From Roseburia hominis A2-183 (GTDB lineage Bacteria > Bacillota > Clostridia > Lachnospirales > Lachnospiraceae): a stretch of DNA of 64,000 bases. Each line of letters starts with the position of its first letter. Positions within the stretch are counted from its first letter, which is position 1. Below the pieces are notes generated by a model. The model saw only the letters and a list, made by a program, of their open reading frames with translations. It ran no database searches and was not told where the DNA came from. This document shows positions 36,730-45,759 of the stretch, piece after piece. The stretch covers positions 275,501 to 339,500 of the forward strand of contig NC_015977.1 of assembly GCF_000225345.1 (NCBI RefSeq), read 5' to 3'. The position numbers and the translations under genes were made by a program.

Positions 36730-37296
36730 ATGACTGGACAGGGAAAGAGTGCGATTGATACACTTTTGGCAGAGAGCTTTAAGGAACTGGCGTTAAAGCA
36801 GCCGATAGAGAAGATTACAATCAAAGAGATTACAGATAAGGCGGGCGTGATCCGCCCGACATTTTACAATCATTTTCAGGACAAATATGATCTGCTGGAG
36901 TGGATTATCGACAAGGAACTGCTGGAACCGGTGGAACCGCTGATCCAGAACGGGATGATCAACGAGGCGCTGGTGCTTCTGTTCAGCGGGATCGAGCGTG
37001 AGAAGGAGTTCTACACGAAGGCAAGCCGGCTGGAAGGACAGAATTCATTCGGCAGCATTGCACAAAGCTGTGTGGAGCGCGTGCTGCTACAGGTCATCAA
37101 AGGACAGGCAGAGGGCAGAAAAAGCCGGTACGTGTGGCTGACACCAGAGCGTATCGCGGAGTATTATGCACAGTCCATGTGCTATGTGGTGATCACCTGG
37201 ATCAAGTCCGGAATGACGATTTCATCCAAGGAACTTGCAGAAATCTATAATTACATGATCAAGCGGTCGATGACGGATATTCTGACAGAACTGTAA
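36730..37296 (+). CDS. TetR family repressor of the MMPL exporter cassette
   Basis: 188 residues with an N-terminal helix-turn-helix (IEKITIKEITDKAGVIRPTFYNHFQDKYDLLEW) and a C-terminal ligand-binding helical domain. The start follows GAGAGGGAG, 23 bases after the HD-GYP stop. It is 152 bases upstream of, and co-directional with, the MMPL exporter. A perfect inverted repeat sits in the gap at 37322-37345, the likely operator. Repression of the exporter released by an unknown ligand is the usual model for such neighbours. Confidence 0.9.
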   Translation: MTGQGKSAIDTLLAESFKELALKQPIEKITIKEITDKAGVIRPTFYNHFQDKYDLLEWIIDKELLEPVEPLIQNGMINEALVLLFSGIEREKEFYTKASRLEGQNSFGSIAQSCVERVLLQVIKGQAEGRKSRYVWLTPERIAEYYAQSMCYVVITWIKSGMTISSKELAEIYNYMIKRSMTDILTEL

Positions 37297-37321
37297 TTGC
37301 GGACAGAATACAAATGAATAT

Positions 37322-37345
37322 AAATGTATAGATAGTTATACATTT
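37322..37345 (+). promoter_or_regulatory. TetR-type operator
   Basis: AAATGTATA (37322-37330), six bases GATAGT, TATACATTT (37337-37345): a perfect 9-6-9 palindrome of 24 bp. It overlaps the expected -35 region of the promoter whose TATAAT is at 37357-37362, so binding would block RNA polymerase. Confidence 0.7.
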
Positions 37346-37362
37346 CGGGTCGAGTGTATAAT
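37334..37362 (+). promoter_or_regulatory. Promoter of the MMPL exporter gene
   Basis: Perfect TATAAT at 37357-37362. The -35 region falls inside the operator palindrome and is a weak match. Confidence 0.5.
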
Positions 37363-37381
37363 AACCCGATACACGGAGAAA

Positions 37382-37416
37382 AGATTGAATATTTTCATAT
37401 TCAGTCTTTTTTTTTA
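37382..37416 (+). terminator. Terminator / attenuator before the MMPL gene
   Basis: AGATTGAATAT (37382-37392) pairs with ATATTCAGTCT (37397-37407) with one G-T, followed by eight or more T. It lies downstream of the promoter at 37357, so it either ends the TetR transcript or attenuates the exporter mRNA. Confidence 0.8.
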
Positions 37417-37448
37417 TACAATGCTTTTATGGAAAGGAGAGAGGGACC

Positions 37449-39566
37449 ATGATTAAATTTGGAAAAGCGGTCGTCAAGCTGCGAATACCGATTTTGATTC
37501 TCAGTATTTTCTTATTGATACCGTCGGCAATCGGATATTTTAACACGAGAGTGAATTATGATATCCTGACATATCTGCCGGAAGAGATTGAGACGATGAA
37601 GGGGCAGGATCTCCTGCTTGACGAGTTTGGAACGGGAGCATTCTCGTTTTGTGTAGTGGAGGGTATGGACGCGAAGGACATATCTGCAATGCGGGAGCAG
37701 ATGGAGGAAGTTCCTCACGTAAAATCAGTGATCTGGTACGATTCACTGGCGGACATCAGCATTCCGATGGAGATGCTGCCGGATGAGATCTATGATTTCT
37801 TTAATAATGATGAGAAGGACAGCACCTTGCTCGCAGTGTTATACGATACATCGATGTCCGCGGACGAGACGATGGATGCGATTGAGGAACTGCGCGGTGT
37901 GGTAAAAGATCAGTGCTATATCAGCGGTATGTCGGCAGTGGTTACAGATATCAAGAATCTGTCGAACAAGGAGACCCCGGTCTATGTGCTGATTGCGGTT
38001 GTACTGGCAGTCATTGTCCTGTCACTTACGATGGATTCGGCTCTGGCACCGATTTTCTTTTTGCTCAGTATCGGAATGGCGATTGTATACAATCTGGGTA
38101 CCAATGTTTTCAAGGGAGAGATTTCCTATGTGACACAGGCGCTCGCGGCGGTCTTACAGCTGGGTGTGACGATGGATTATTCCATTTTCCTCTGGCACAG
38201 TTACGAAGAGCAGCAGGGGCGTTTTCAGGGAGATAAAAAACGTGCGATGGCGCATGCGATTTCTAATACGATCACATCGGTGGTCGGAAGCTCCATCACG
38301 ACGGTGGCTGGTTTCGTGGCACTGTGTTTCATGAGCTTTACACTTGGTATGGATCTTGGAATTGTCATGGCAAAGGGTGTTGTTCTCGGCGTTATCTGCT
38401 GCGTTACGGTGCTGCCGTCGCTGCTGCTTGTATTTGACAAGGCGATCGAGAAGACGAAGCACAAGGTTATCATCCCGGATCTGGGACGGATTGCAGACTG
38501 GATCGTGCGCCATTACGGCGTATTCCTGATCGTATTTCTGGTGGTGTTGGGCCCGGCAATCTACGGCTACACACACACGGATGTGTATTACGATCTTGCG
38601 GGAACACTGCCGAAGAGCTTAAGCAGTATTACTGCGAACGATAAGTTAAACGAAGACTTTGAGATGGGTGCGACGCACATGATCATTGCGGACAGCAGTC
38701 TCTCCGCAAAAGATGCCAGCGCAATGTTGGATGAGATCAGCAAGGTGGATGGCGTGAAGATGGCGCTTGGCTTTGACTCGCTGGTAGGACCAGGCATCCC
38801 GAGGGAGTTTATCCCGGATGACGTAAAAGACGTCTTGATCAACGGCGATTATCAGATGATGGTGGTCGGCTCGGAATATGCGGTTGCTTCTGATGAAGTG
38901 AACGCGCAGTGCGAGGAGATCAACAATATCATCAAAAAATATGATTCCTCTGCCATGTTAATCGGTGAGGCACCGTGTACGAAGGATCTGATTGAGATCA
39001 CAGATCAGGACTTTAAGACAGTCAGCATCGTGTCGATCGGTGCAATTTTCGTGATTATCGCACTGGTATTTAAGTCAGTGTCACTGCCGGTCATTCTGGT
39101 GGCGGTCATTGAGTTCGCCATTTTTATCAACATGGGTATTCCGGCATATACGCACACGACGCTGCCGTTTATCGCTTCTATCGTCATCGGTACGATTCAG
39201 CTCGGCGCGACGGTCGATTATGCGATTCTCATGACAACAAAGTACAAGAAGCTTCGCTACAACGGGGCGGACAAGAAGGAAGCGATTGCGACGGCACTCC
39301 GCAGCTCCATCCAGTCGATCATTGTCAGTGCGCTCAGCTTCTTTGCAGCGACCTTCGGTGTCGGCATGTATTCCAATATTGATATGATCAGTTCCCTGTG
39401 TATTCTGATGGCACGCGGAGCAATCATCAGTATGTTTGTCGTTATTTTCATTCTGCCGTCCATGTTTATGATTTTTGATAAACTGATCTGTGCGACGAGC
39501 ATGGGATTTCGCAATAAAAAGGGCACGACGGTGAATGTGTCGGAAAACAATGTATCGGTACAGTAA
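37449..39566 (+). CDS. MMPL/RND-type exporter
   Basis: 705-residue membrane transporter with two repeated halves, each with one helix, a large extracytoplasmic domain and a five-helix bundle with the MMPL pattern. GVTMDYSIFLWHSYEEQ in the first half and GATVDYAILMTTKYKKLR in the second are the proton-relay-type helices of the family (D-Y pairs). Such proteins export lipids, peptides or drugs using the proton gradient. The ribosome site GGAAAGGAGAG precedes the ATG. It is followed by a secreted repeat protein 21 bases later, suggesting a two-part export system. Confidence 0.93.
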   Translation: MIKFGKAVVKLRIPILILSIFLLIPSAIGYFNTRVNYDILTYLPEEIETMKGQDLLLDEFGTGAFSFCVVEGMDAKDISAMREQMEEVPHVKSVIWYDSLADISIPMEMLPDEIYDFFNNDEKDSTLLAVLYDTSMSADETMDAIEELRGVVKDQCYISGMSAVVTDIKNLSNKETPVYVLIAVVLAVIVLSLTMDSALAPIFFLLSIGMAIVYNLGTNVFKGEISYVTQALAAVLQLGVTMDYSIFLWHSYEEQQGRFQGDKKRAMAHAISNTITSVVGSSITTVAGFVALCFMSFTLGMDLGIVMAKGVVLGVICCVTVLPSLLLVFDKAIEKTKHKVIIPDLGRIADWIVRHYGVFLIVFLVVLGPAIYGYTHTDVYYDLAGTLPKSLSSITANDKLNEDFEMGATHMIIADSSLSAKDASAMLDEISKVDGVKMALGFDSLVGPGIPREFIPDDVKDVLINGDYQMMVVGSEYAVASDEVNAQCEEINNIIKKYDSSAMLIGEAPCTKDLIEITDQDFKTVSIVSIGAIFVIIALVFKSVSLPVILVAVIEFAIFINMGIPAYTHTTLPFIASIVIGTIQLGATVDYAILMTTKYKKLRYNGADKKEAIATALRSSIQSIIVSALSFFAATFGVGMYSNIDMISSLCILMARGAIISMFVVIFILPSMFMIFDKLICATSMGFRNKKGTTVNVSENNVSVQ

Positions 39567-39587
39567 CGGGAAAGGAAGGTAAAAACC

Positions 39588-42104
39588 ATGAAATTACCAG
39601 AGTTAAAATCAAAATTCAAAAATAGATATGCAATCCGCATTATTGCCGGAGTCCTGGTCGTTACGCTTGTTGCAACAGGTTCCTCCGTCTACAGTGTGAA
39701 TGCGGCAAAGGCAGGCAGCGCTGCCACAGAGACCGTGGAGGAGACGGAAGTTTCTGAGGAGGCGGAAGATACGGAAGATGCCGAGAGCAGCTTAAAGGAT
39801 CTGCTGGATAACGGAAGCAAAGTAAGCGAGAAAGAGATCGGAAAAGAAGAGACAGTATATGTCATCGCCGACAATACCGGCAAGGAGCAGAAAATCATTG
39901 TCTCCGATCATCTGATCAACAACGATGACAAGGATACGCTGGAAGATGCGTCCACATTAAAAGATATTGAAAATGTAAAAGGCGATGAGACCTTTACACA
40001 AAGCGGCAATAAAGTGACATGGCAGGCAGACGGCAATGACATTTTCTACCAGGGAACGTCAGAGAGCGAGCTGCCGGTGACACAGAAGCTGACCTACTAT
40101 CTGGACGGCAAGGAAGTGACACCGGAGGAGCTTGCCGGAAAATCCGGTGAGGTTACGATCCGGTTCGACTACACGAACAACCAGAAAGTGACAGCGAAGA
40201 TTGACGGAAAAGACGAAGACATCTATGTACCGTTTATGGCAGTCAGCGGCATGATCCTCGGAGATGAATTCTCGGATATCGAGGTGGAAAACGGTAAGGT
40301 GATCTCCGACGGAAGCAACAATGTCGTGGTTGGCTATGCACTTCCGGGACTGAAGGAAAGCCTGAACGTAAAGGATGACGATTTCGACGGGGATGTCACC
40401 ATTCCGGATTACGTTGAGGTAAAGGCAAAGGTTGAGAACTTCAAGCTTGATACCACGATGACGGTGGTTATGAATGCAACGAACTTCATCAGCGCCGACA
40501 GTGACAATGACACCTCGAAGCTGGATGAGGTATTTGATACTCTCGCAGACGCGATGGATCAGCTGACCGACGGTTCCGCAGAACTGGCAGACGGCGTAGA
40601 CACCTTGAAGTCCAAGATGGGCGACTTTAAGGACGGCGTTGGCACCCTGCAGTCCGGCGTTCATGCATACACGGACGGAGCGGGAAAAATCGCAAGCGGT
40701 ATCACGCAGCTTTCCGACAGCATTCCGACATTATCTAACGGTGTCGGCACATTGAACAGCAGTGCGGCAACGATTGCGGACGGCGTAGAACTGTTAGACA
40801 ATACTTTAAAGACTTCCTTCACCGATCAGGAGAAGGCAGCGATGCAGACACAGGCATCGTCCGCAGTGGATGCACAGGCAGAGGCGATCAAGAACCGGGC
40901 ATCCGCTGCGGTAGATGCGCAGGCAGAAGCGATTAAAAATCAGGCATCTTCCACGGTAGATGCACAGGCAGAAGCGATCAGGAGTCAGGCATCTGCAGTG
41001 GTAGATGCGCAGGCAGAAGCGATTAAGACACAGGCAGAGGCAGTAGTGGACGGTCAGGCGGAAGCGATTAAGAATCAGGCGACACAGCAGGTAACCGCAA
41101 AGTTTGATAATGGCAAGTATGATGAGGTCAAGAATCAGGCGGCGCAGGAGATCGGCGCGAATATGAGCAGCATGACGGGCGCCCTGACATCTTCCGCGGA
41201 TGTGCAGACCCTGATTAACGGAGCGGCGTTTGCAACGATCGCGGCGCAGTATCCGACAGAGACGGCAGCAGAGATTCAGACAAATCATGCAGCTGAGATC
41301 GCAGCCGCACAGCAGCAGATTGCAGCGCAGTTTGGAAATACAATCACAACTGCGATGGGCGGAGCGGTAGATACCCTGGCACAGGGCGTTGCAAATGCAG
41401 CAAAGCAGGCAGCACTGGAAGCAGCCGGAGAGGCAGCCTTAGGCGGAGCGAAGATCGCAGCCGGGGAAGCGGCGGTAACCGGAGCGAAGCTGGCAGCCGG
41501 AGAGGCAGCGGTAACCGGAGCGAAGGAGGCGGCCGGGGAAGCGGCGGTAACCGGAGCGAAGATCGCAGCCGGGGAGGCAGCAGTAACCGGAGCGAAAGCA
41601 GCGGCCGGAACGGCAGCCGTGTCAGCGGCAGAACAGACAAAGTCCACGATGGCGGCAAGTATTGAGCAGCAGAGCTCGGGCGGATACAGTCTGGTAACCG
41701 GAGCGAGAGCACTGGCTAATGGTACCCAGAGTCTGGCAGATGCGGTACCGGCACTGACATCCGGTGTGGCGCAGCTTAAGAACGGAAGTGCAGAACTGGT
41801 TTCCAACAATCAGAAGCTCAACGATGGCGTCAACGCGTTAAGTGATGGTACCGACGCAGTGATCGACGGTGTGGATCAGTTATCGGACGGCGCACATCAG
41901 CTGGCAGACGGAATCGTTACCTTCAACGAGGAGGGAATTGAGAAGATCTTAAATTCCTACCACGGTGATATTGAGCCTCTGATGGATCGTATCCAGGCGG
42001 TTCTGGATGCCGGTGAGGACTATCAGACCTACACGGATATTGCGGACGGCGTGAACGGAAGCATTAAGTTCATCTACAAGACAGATGCGGTGAAAGAGGA
42101 CTAA
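39588..42104 (+). CDS. Secreted/anchored repeat protein with X3-Leu-X2-Gly heptads (YhgE/Pip-like)
   Basis: 838 residues with an N-terminal signal/anchor helix (about 17-36) and an acidic linker. A beta-rich region runs to ~300, then two long heptad regions: ~315-405 (LTDGSAELADGVDTL...) and ~707-782 (LANGTQSLADAVPAL...). Between them are two tandem repeat blocks, five 15-residue units (422-496, consensus QASAVDAQAEAIKN) and five 12-residue units (614-673, GEAAVTGAKIAA). There is no C-terminal membrane segment. The heptads match the X-X-X-Leu-X-X-Gly pattern of YhgE/Pip proteins. Probably an elongated coiled-coil partner of the MMPL exporter. Confidence 0.85.
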   Translation: MKLPELKSKFKNRYAIRIIAGVLVVTLVATGSSVYSVNAAKAGSAATETVEETEVSEEAEDTEDAESSLKDLLDNGSKVSEKEIGKEETVYVIADNTGKEQKIIVSDHLINNDDKDTLEDASTLKDIENVKGDETFTQSGNKVTWQADGNDIFYQGTSESELPVTQKLTYYLDGKEVTPEELAGKSGEVTIRFDYTNNQKVTAKIDGKDEDIYVPFMAVSGMILGDEFSDIEVENGKVISDGSNNVVVGYALPGLKESLNVKDDDFDGDVTIPDYVEVKAKVENFKLDTTMTVVMNATNFISADSDNDTSKLDEVFDTLADAMDQLTDGSAELADGVDTLKSKMGDFKDGVGTLQSGVHAYTDGAGKIASGITQLSDSIPTLSNGVGTLNSSAATIADGVELLDNTLKTSFTDQEKAAMQTQASSAVDAQAEAIKNRASAAVDAQAEAIKNQASSTVDAQAEAIRSQASAVVDAQAEAIKTQAEAVVDGQAEAIKNQATQQVTAKFDNGKYDEVKNQAAQEIGANMSSMTGALTSSADVQTLINGAAFATIAAQYPTETAAEIQTNHAAEIAAAQQQIAAQFGNTITTAMGGAVDTLAQGVANAAKQAALEAAGEAALGGAKIAAGEAAVTGAKLAAGEAAVTGAKEAAGEAAVTGAKIAAGEAAVTGAKAAAGTAAVSAAEQTKSTMAASIEQQSSGGYSLVTGARALANGTQSLADAVPALTSGVAQLKNGSAELVSNNQKLNDGVNALSDGTDAVIDGVDQLSDGAHQLADGIVTFNEEGIEKILNSYHGDIEPLMDRIQAVLDAGEDYQTYTDIADGVNGSIKFIYKTDAVKED
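40851..41075 (+). repeat. Five tandem 45-base coding repeats
   Basis: Units of 45 bases at 40851, 40896, 40941, 40986 and 41031, each encoding a variant of QASSAVDAQAEAIKN. Third-position differences show that they are not brand-new copies. A sixth degenerate unit may follow. Confidence 0.9.
41427..41606 (+). repeat. Five tandem 36-base coding repeats
   Basis: Units of 36 bases from 41427 to 41606 encoding GEAAVTGAKIAA-like peptides. They are more alike at DNA level than the 45-base set, so more recent. A degenerate sixth unit follows (GTAAVSAAEQTK). Confidence 0.9.
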
Positions 42105-42193
42105 TGAAAATTGTCTCAATAAATCCGTATTTGTTCTGGAAATATTGTAAGAAGAGAGTATAATAATAAGGAGTCATGTGAGGGAGGACGGAA

Positions 42194-42772
42194 ATGAACT
42201 GGATAGAGAATGTTCTGATTATAGCGGGAGTGTCGCTTGATATTTTCGCGGCGATGGAGTGCCAGGGCGCATTGGTCGCAAAAGTGGACAAAAAACAGTT
42301 GTCCGTCATCTGCGCGTTGATCGCTGTATGGCAGCTTTGCGCGCTGGCGCTCGGGAACTATCTGTCCGGTCTCCTTTACAGAAATGAGCTGGCACACGAT
42401 GAGAATTTTGTAGGACTTGTGATTGCGGCGGTGATCTTTTTCGGACTCGGCATCCGTCTGATTGCGAAGGCAATCAAGAACGAATGGGTCAATGAGCGCC
42501 GGGAGGAGAGCCTTGATGTGAAAAAGTTCCTGAGGATGACTGCGGTGACAAGCATCTATACGCTGCTTGCGGGGATCGCATTCGGATTCCTGGGGACGAA
42601 CGTTGCGCTGATGCTGATCATCATCGTATGTATGACGATTGCATTCGTTGTGCTTGGCGTGTATACGGGTTATCATCTGGGATTTCAGCACAAGACAAAA
42701 GCATATGTCGGCGGAGCGCTTCTGCTTTGGATTGCCGGCATCGATGTGATTGTAAGACACATCATGTGCTAA
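42194..42772 (+). CDS. MntP/DUF204-like manganese efflux pump homologue
   Basis: 192-residue membrane protein with about six helices. The first helix carries the DUF204 pattern SLDIFAAMECQGA, where the conserved Asp is expected in metal transport, and the second half repeats a similar helix (YTLLAGIAFGFLG, WIAGIDVIVRH). Homologues export Mn2+ or related ions; similarity is moderate and the ion is unproven. A TATAAT lies at 42159-42164 just before its GGAGGACGG ribosome site; the -35 is not clear. No Mn riboswitch fits into the 89-base gap. Confidence 0.75.
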   Translation: MNWIENVLIIAGVSLDIFAAMECQGALVAKVDKKQLSVICALIAVWQLCALALGNYLSGLLYRNELAHDENFVGLVIAAVIFFGLGIRLIAKAIKNEWVNERREESLDVKKFLRMTAVTSIYTLLAGIAFGFLGTNVALMLIIIVCMTIAFVVLGVYTGYHLGFQHKTKAYVGGALLLWIAGIDVIVRHIMC

Positions 42773-42796
42773 AAAGAGGGAGAGTATTTCAAATAG

Positions 42797-42832
42797 AACC
42801 AGAGACGGTTGGGGAGCTGTCTCTGGTTTTTT
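42797..42832 (+). terminator. Terminator after the MntP-like gene
   Basis: AACCAGAGAC (42797-42806) pairs with GTCTCTGGTT (42819-42828), followed by TTTT. Confidence 0.9.
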
Positions 42833-42857
42833 CTGATCGGGGTGCGTTTACTCGTCG

Positions 42858-42886
42858 TTGAAAGAATCGGTGTGATACAGTATAAT
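42858..42886 (+). promoter_or_regulatory. Promoter of the GGDEF/radical SAM operon
   Basis: TTGAAA (42858-42863), 17-base spacer, TATAAT (42881-42886), 42 bases before the start codon. Confidence 0.75.
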
Positions 42887-42928
42887 ATTCTAGGAAGAAA
42901 GTATTACGTTTCGTAATGAGGGGAAAAG

Positions 42929-44011
42929 ATGGAGAAGATCAGACATGACAGCAGCTATGAATGGCTGAGTGGCGAAAGCTGGAAGGAGTGGAGCGCGAGC
43001 TTCTTTTCGATGGGCTGGAAGATCTGGGGCGTGGTGTTAATCACAGAACTGTTTTTGTTTCTGTTTTTTAAGCCGACTGCAGACTGCGGCAGACTGCGCT
43101 ATGGATGGCTGTTCATTGTGCGGCCGAGCGGGCTGCAGCTGTTGCTTCTTTTTGTGTACCGCCTGCTGACCGGCAGACAGAAGCGTGTATACAGCAGACG
43201 GGCGATGGCGGGATGCGCCATATTCCTGCTGACATCCTACGCGGCTGTGATGGCGTGGGTGCATACGAGCGTGACGCTGATGCCGATGGTTCTGTTGCTG
43301 CCGATGCTGCTGACGCCGCTCTACAAAGACCAGGTCATGACGCTTGTGCAGGCGGCGCTGCTCGTTGCAGCCTATGTGCTGGACTGTGTCTATTTTATAC
43401 CTGCCAGTTCTTATTTCCCGCTGACAACCCCGTTTATTGAGGGCAGCATCTTCGTGGGAACGGTGTGCGGTATGCTGGTGGCGCTGGAACTGGTCAACGA
43501 TTCGGCGATCGTGAACGATGAGCGTTCCAAGCGGGATTCCCTGACCAAGCTCTACAACCATGAAAGCTTTTATGAGGAGTTAGAGTATTACCAGAGAAGG
43601 TACGAGGAGAACCGGGAGCGTTTTTCGCTTGCGGTGATCGATATTGATAATTTTAAGAATGTCAATGATACCTACGGACATGCGTTTGGAGATGTCGTTT
43701 TAAAAGAAGTGGCAGACATCTGCGCCAGACACAAAGGCGCGGCGGGATTCTGTGCCCGCTATGGCGGCGAGGAGTTTGCCATCATATTTAAGGGAGCGGG
43801 AGTCGGACAGGCGGAAGAGATGGCGGAGCAGATCCGGCAGGAGTTTGAACAGAAAATGTTTACAACGCCGCAGGGGGAGCGGTCGTTTTCCGTGAGCATC
43901 GGTGTGGCGGAGTACGACAGGGCTTATGCGGGTGCCAGCGCATTTTTTGAAGTGGCGGACGCTGCTCTTTACCGCGCAAAAAGAGAGGGCAAGAATCAGG
44001 TGAGACGATGA
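42929..44011 (+). CDS. Membrane-bound diguanylate cyclase (GGEEF)
   Basis: 360 residues. The first ~195 hold about five to six membrane helices (for example GWKIWGVVLITELFLFLFF and MVLLLPMLLTPLY), with no known sensor domain. The C-terminal GGDEF domain starts at RDSLTKLYNHESF, contains the Mg-binding Asp in AVIDIDNFKNVNDTYGHAFGD and the intact active loop RYGGEEF, and ends ALYRAKREGKNQVRR. It should synthesise c-di-GMP; no inhibitory RxxD site is obvious before the loop. Its stop overlaps the start of the next gene by 4 bases (ATGA). Confidence 0.93.
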   Translation: MEKIRHDSSYEWLSGESWKEWSASFFSMGWKIWGVVLITELFLFLFFKPTADCGRLRYGWLFIVRPSGLQLLLLFVYRLLTGRQKRVYSRRAMAGCAIFLLTSYAAVMAWVHTSVTLMPMVLLLPMLLTPLYKDQVMTLVQAALLVAAYVLDCVYFIPASSYFPLTTPFIEGSIFVGTVCGMLVALELVNDSAIVNDERSKRDSLTKLYNHESFYEELEYYQRRYEENRERFSLAVIDIDNFKNVNDTYGHAFGDVVLKEVADICARHKGAAGFCARYGGEEFAIIFKGAGVGQAEEMAEQIRQEFEQKMFTTPQGERSFSVSIGVAEYDRAYAGASAFFEVADAALYRAKREGKNQVRR

Positions 44012-45738
44012 AAGTATTGTTGACGGCGGTGAATGCAAAATACATTCACTCAAATCTGGCAGTGTATGATCTGCGCGCCTATGCGGAGGCTTATGGCACC
44101 GGCGGGGCGCAGGTGGAGATCGGGGAATATACGATTAACCATACGATAGACTACATATTGGAAGGAATCTATAAGGCAAAGCCGGATGTGCTTTGCTTTT
44201 CCTGTTATATCTGGAATCTGGACTATGTGGAACAGCTGATGGACGAGTACCACAAGATCTGCCCCGAAGTGCCGATCTGGGTCGGAGGTCCGGAAGTGTC
44301 TTATGAGACAGAGGCGTTTCTAAAGGAGCATCCGCAGGTGACCGGGGTGATGGTCGGCGAGGGAGAAGAGACTTTTCTGGAACTGTGCGAGAGTTACGCA
44401 AAAGCGGGTATCGGTGAGATGGCGGAGAAGATGAATCTTTCGGGAATCAAGGGAATCATGTACCGTGCCGGAGAGAGCCTTGTAAAAACCGGAGCGCGCG
44501 AGCCGCTGGATTTAAACCGGATTCCGTTCTGCTACGGAGGCGTCGAAGATTTCCGGAACCGCATCATCTATTATGAATCGAGCAGAGGGTGTCCGTTCCG
44601 GTGCAGTTACTGTCTTTCCTCGGTGGAAAAGACACTGCGGTTCCGGGATGTGGAGCGGGTGAAAAAAGAACTGGCATTTTTTCTGGAGCAGGAAGTCGCG
44701 CAGGTGAAGTTTGTGGACCGCACCTTTAACTGCAGGCATGAACATGCCATGGAGATCTGGAAGTTTTTAATCGAACATGATAATGGCGTGACCAACTTCC
44801 ATTTTGAGATATCTGCCGATCTTCTGACGGATGAGGAGATTGCGCTGATCGGTCAGATGCGGCCGGGACTGATCCAGCTGGAGATCGGCGTGCAGTCCAC
44901 GAACGACGCCACAATCACCGAGATTCACCGGACGATGCAGCTGGACCGCCTGAAAGCGGTAGTAAGGAGCATCCAGGAAAAAGAGAATATTCACGAGCAT
45001 CTGGATCTGATCGCAGGTCTGCCCTATGAGGGCTATGAGACATTTGCGCGTTCGTTTGATGAGATTTACGCGTTAAAGCCCAATCAGCTTCAGCTTGGAT
45101 TTTTAAAAGTGCTAAAAGGTTCTTACATGTATGAGCATGCCACAGAGTATGGTCTGATCTACCGCAGCAGACCGCCGTATGAGGTGCTTAAGACAAACTG
45201 GCTGGGGTTCGGGGAGATCCTTCGCATCCGGCAGGTGGAAGAGATGCTCGAGGTGTATTACAACAGCGGACAGTACGCCACAGCAATCCGGCTTCTGGAG
45301 ACGCAGTATGCGAGTGCGTTTGCCATGTTTGCGGAACTGGGAACTTTTTATGAGGAGCACGGTTATTTTGGAATGGGTCATTCCAGGATGCGCAGGGCGG
45401 AGATCCTGCTGGAATTTGCAAAAGAGCGTAGGCCGGGGGTGCTCCCAGTGCTTGGAGAGGGTCTGGTATATGACCTGTATGAAAGAGAGAATCTCGGAAG
45501 CAGACCCGCGTGGGCAGCAGATGCGAATGAATGGAAACAGATGACGCGTCAGTATGGTAAAAATGGAAAGCAGTCGCACATTGAGCGGTTTTTCTACCGG
45601 TTTTCCGGTCACAGACAGGATACCGCATCGCTCCCGGAGAGGCTGGAAGATCCGGTCTATGTGAGATTTGACTATACCAGAAGAGATCCGCTCGATCATC
45701 AGGCGCAGCATGAATATCTGGAGTATTCCGGGGAATAA
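44008..45738 (+). CDS. B12-binding radical SAM protein (DUF4080)
   Basis: 576 residues. The N-terminal ~140 form a cobalamin-binding Rossmann domain (KVLLTAVNAKYIHSNLAVY, VWVGGPEVSYE-like block). The radical SAM core has the cluster motif CPFRCSYC in ESSRGCPFRCSYCLSS. LEIGVQSTNDATITEIHR and HLDLIAGLPYEGYETF are further radical SAM blocks. The last ~200 residues match the DUF4080 extension. Probably a methylase or related radical enzyme; substrate unknown. Translationally coupled to the upstream diguanylate cyclase gene by a 4-base overlap, an unexplained pairing. Confidence 0.92.
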   Translation: MKVLLTAVNAKYIHSNLAVYDLRAYAEAYGTGGAQVEIGEYTINHTIDYILEGIYKAKPDVLCFSCYIWNLDYVEQLMDEYHKICPEVPIWVGGPEVSYETEAFLKEHPQVTGVMVGEGEETFLELCESYAKAGIGEMAEKMNLSGIKGIMYRAGESLVKTGAREPLDLNRIPFCYGGVEDFRNRIIYYESSRGCPFRCSYCLSSVEKTLRFRDVERVKKELAFFLEQEVAQVKFVDRTFNCRHEHAMEIWKFLIEHDNGVTNFHFEISADLLTDEEIALIGQMRPGLIQLEIGVQSTNDATITEIHRTMQLDRLKAVVRSIQEKENIHEHLDLIAGLPYEGYETFARSFDEIYALKPNQLQLGFLKVLKGSYMYEHATEYGLIYRSRPPYEVLKTNWLGFGEILRIRQVEEMLEVYYNSGQYATAIRLLETQYASAFAMFAELGTFYEEHGYFGMGHSRMRRAEILLEFAKERRPGVLPVLGEGLVYDLYERENLGSRPAWAADANEWKQMTRQYGKNGKQSHIERFFYRFSGHRQDTASLPERLEDPVYVRFDYTRRDPLDHQAQHEYLEYSGE

Positions 45739-45759
45739 CCGGAAAGAGGGGAGAATAGA

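Noticed and set aside
40851-41606. Regular 45- and 36-base repeats that could look like a CRISPR array
   Set aside because: Repeats are contiguous, in frame and encode similar peptides; there are no unique spacers and no cas genes.
42105-42193. Mn2+ riboswitch before the MntP-like gene
   Set aside because: The gap is only 89 bases and lacks the paired-loop sequence expected of the yybP-ykoY family.
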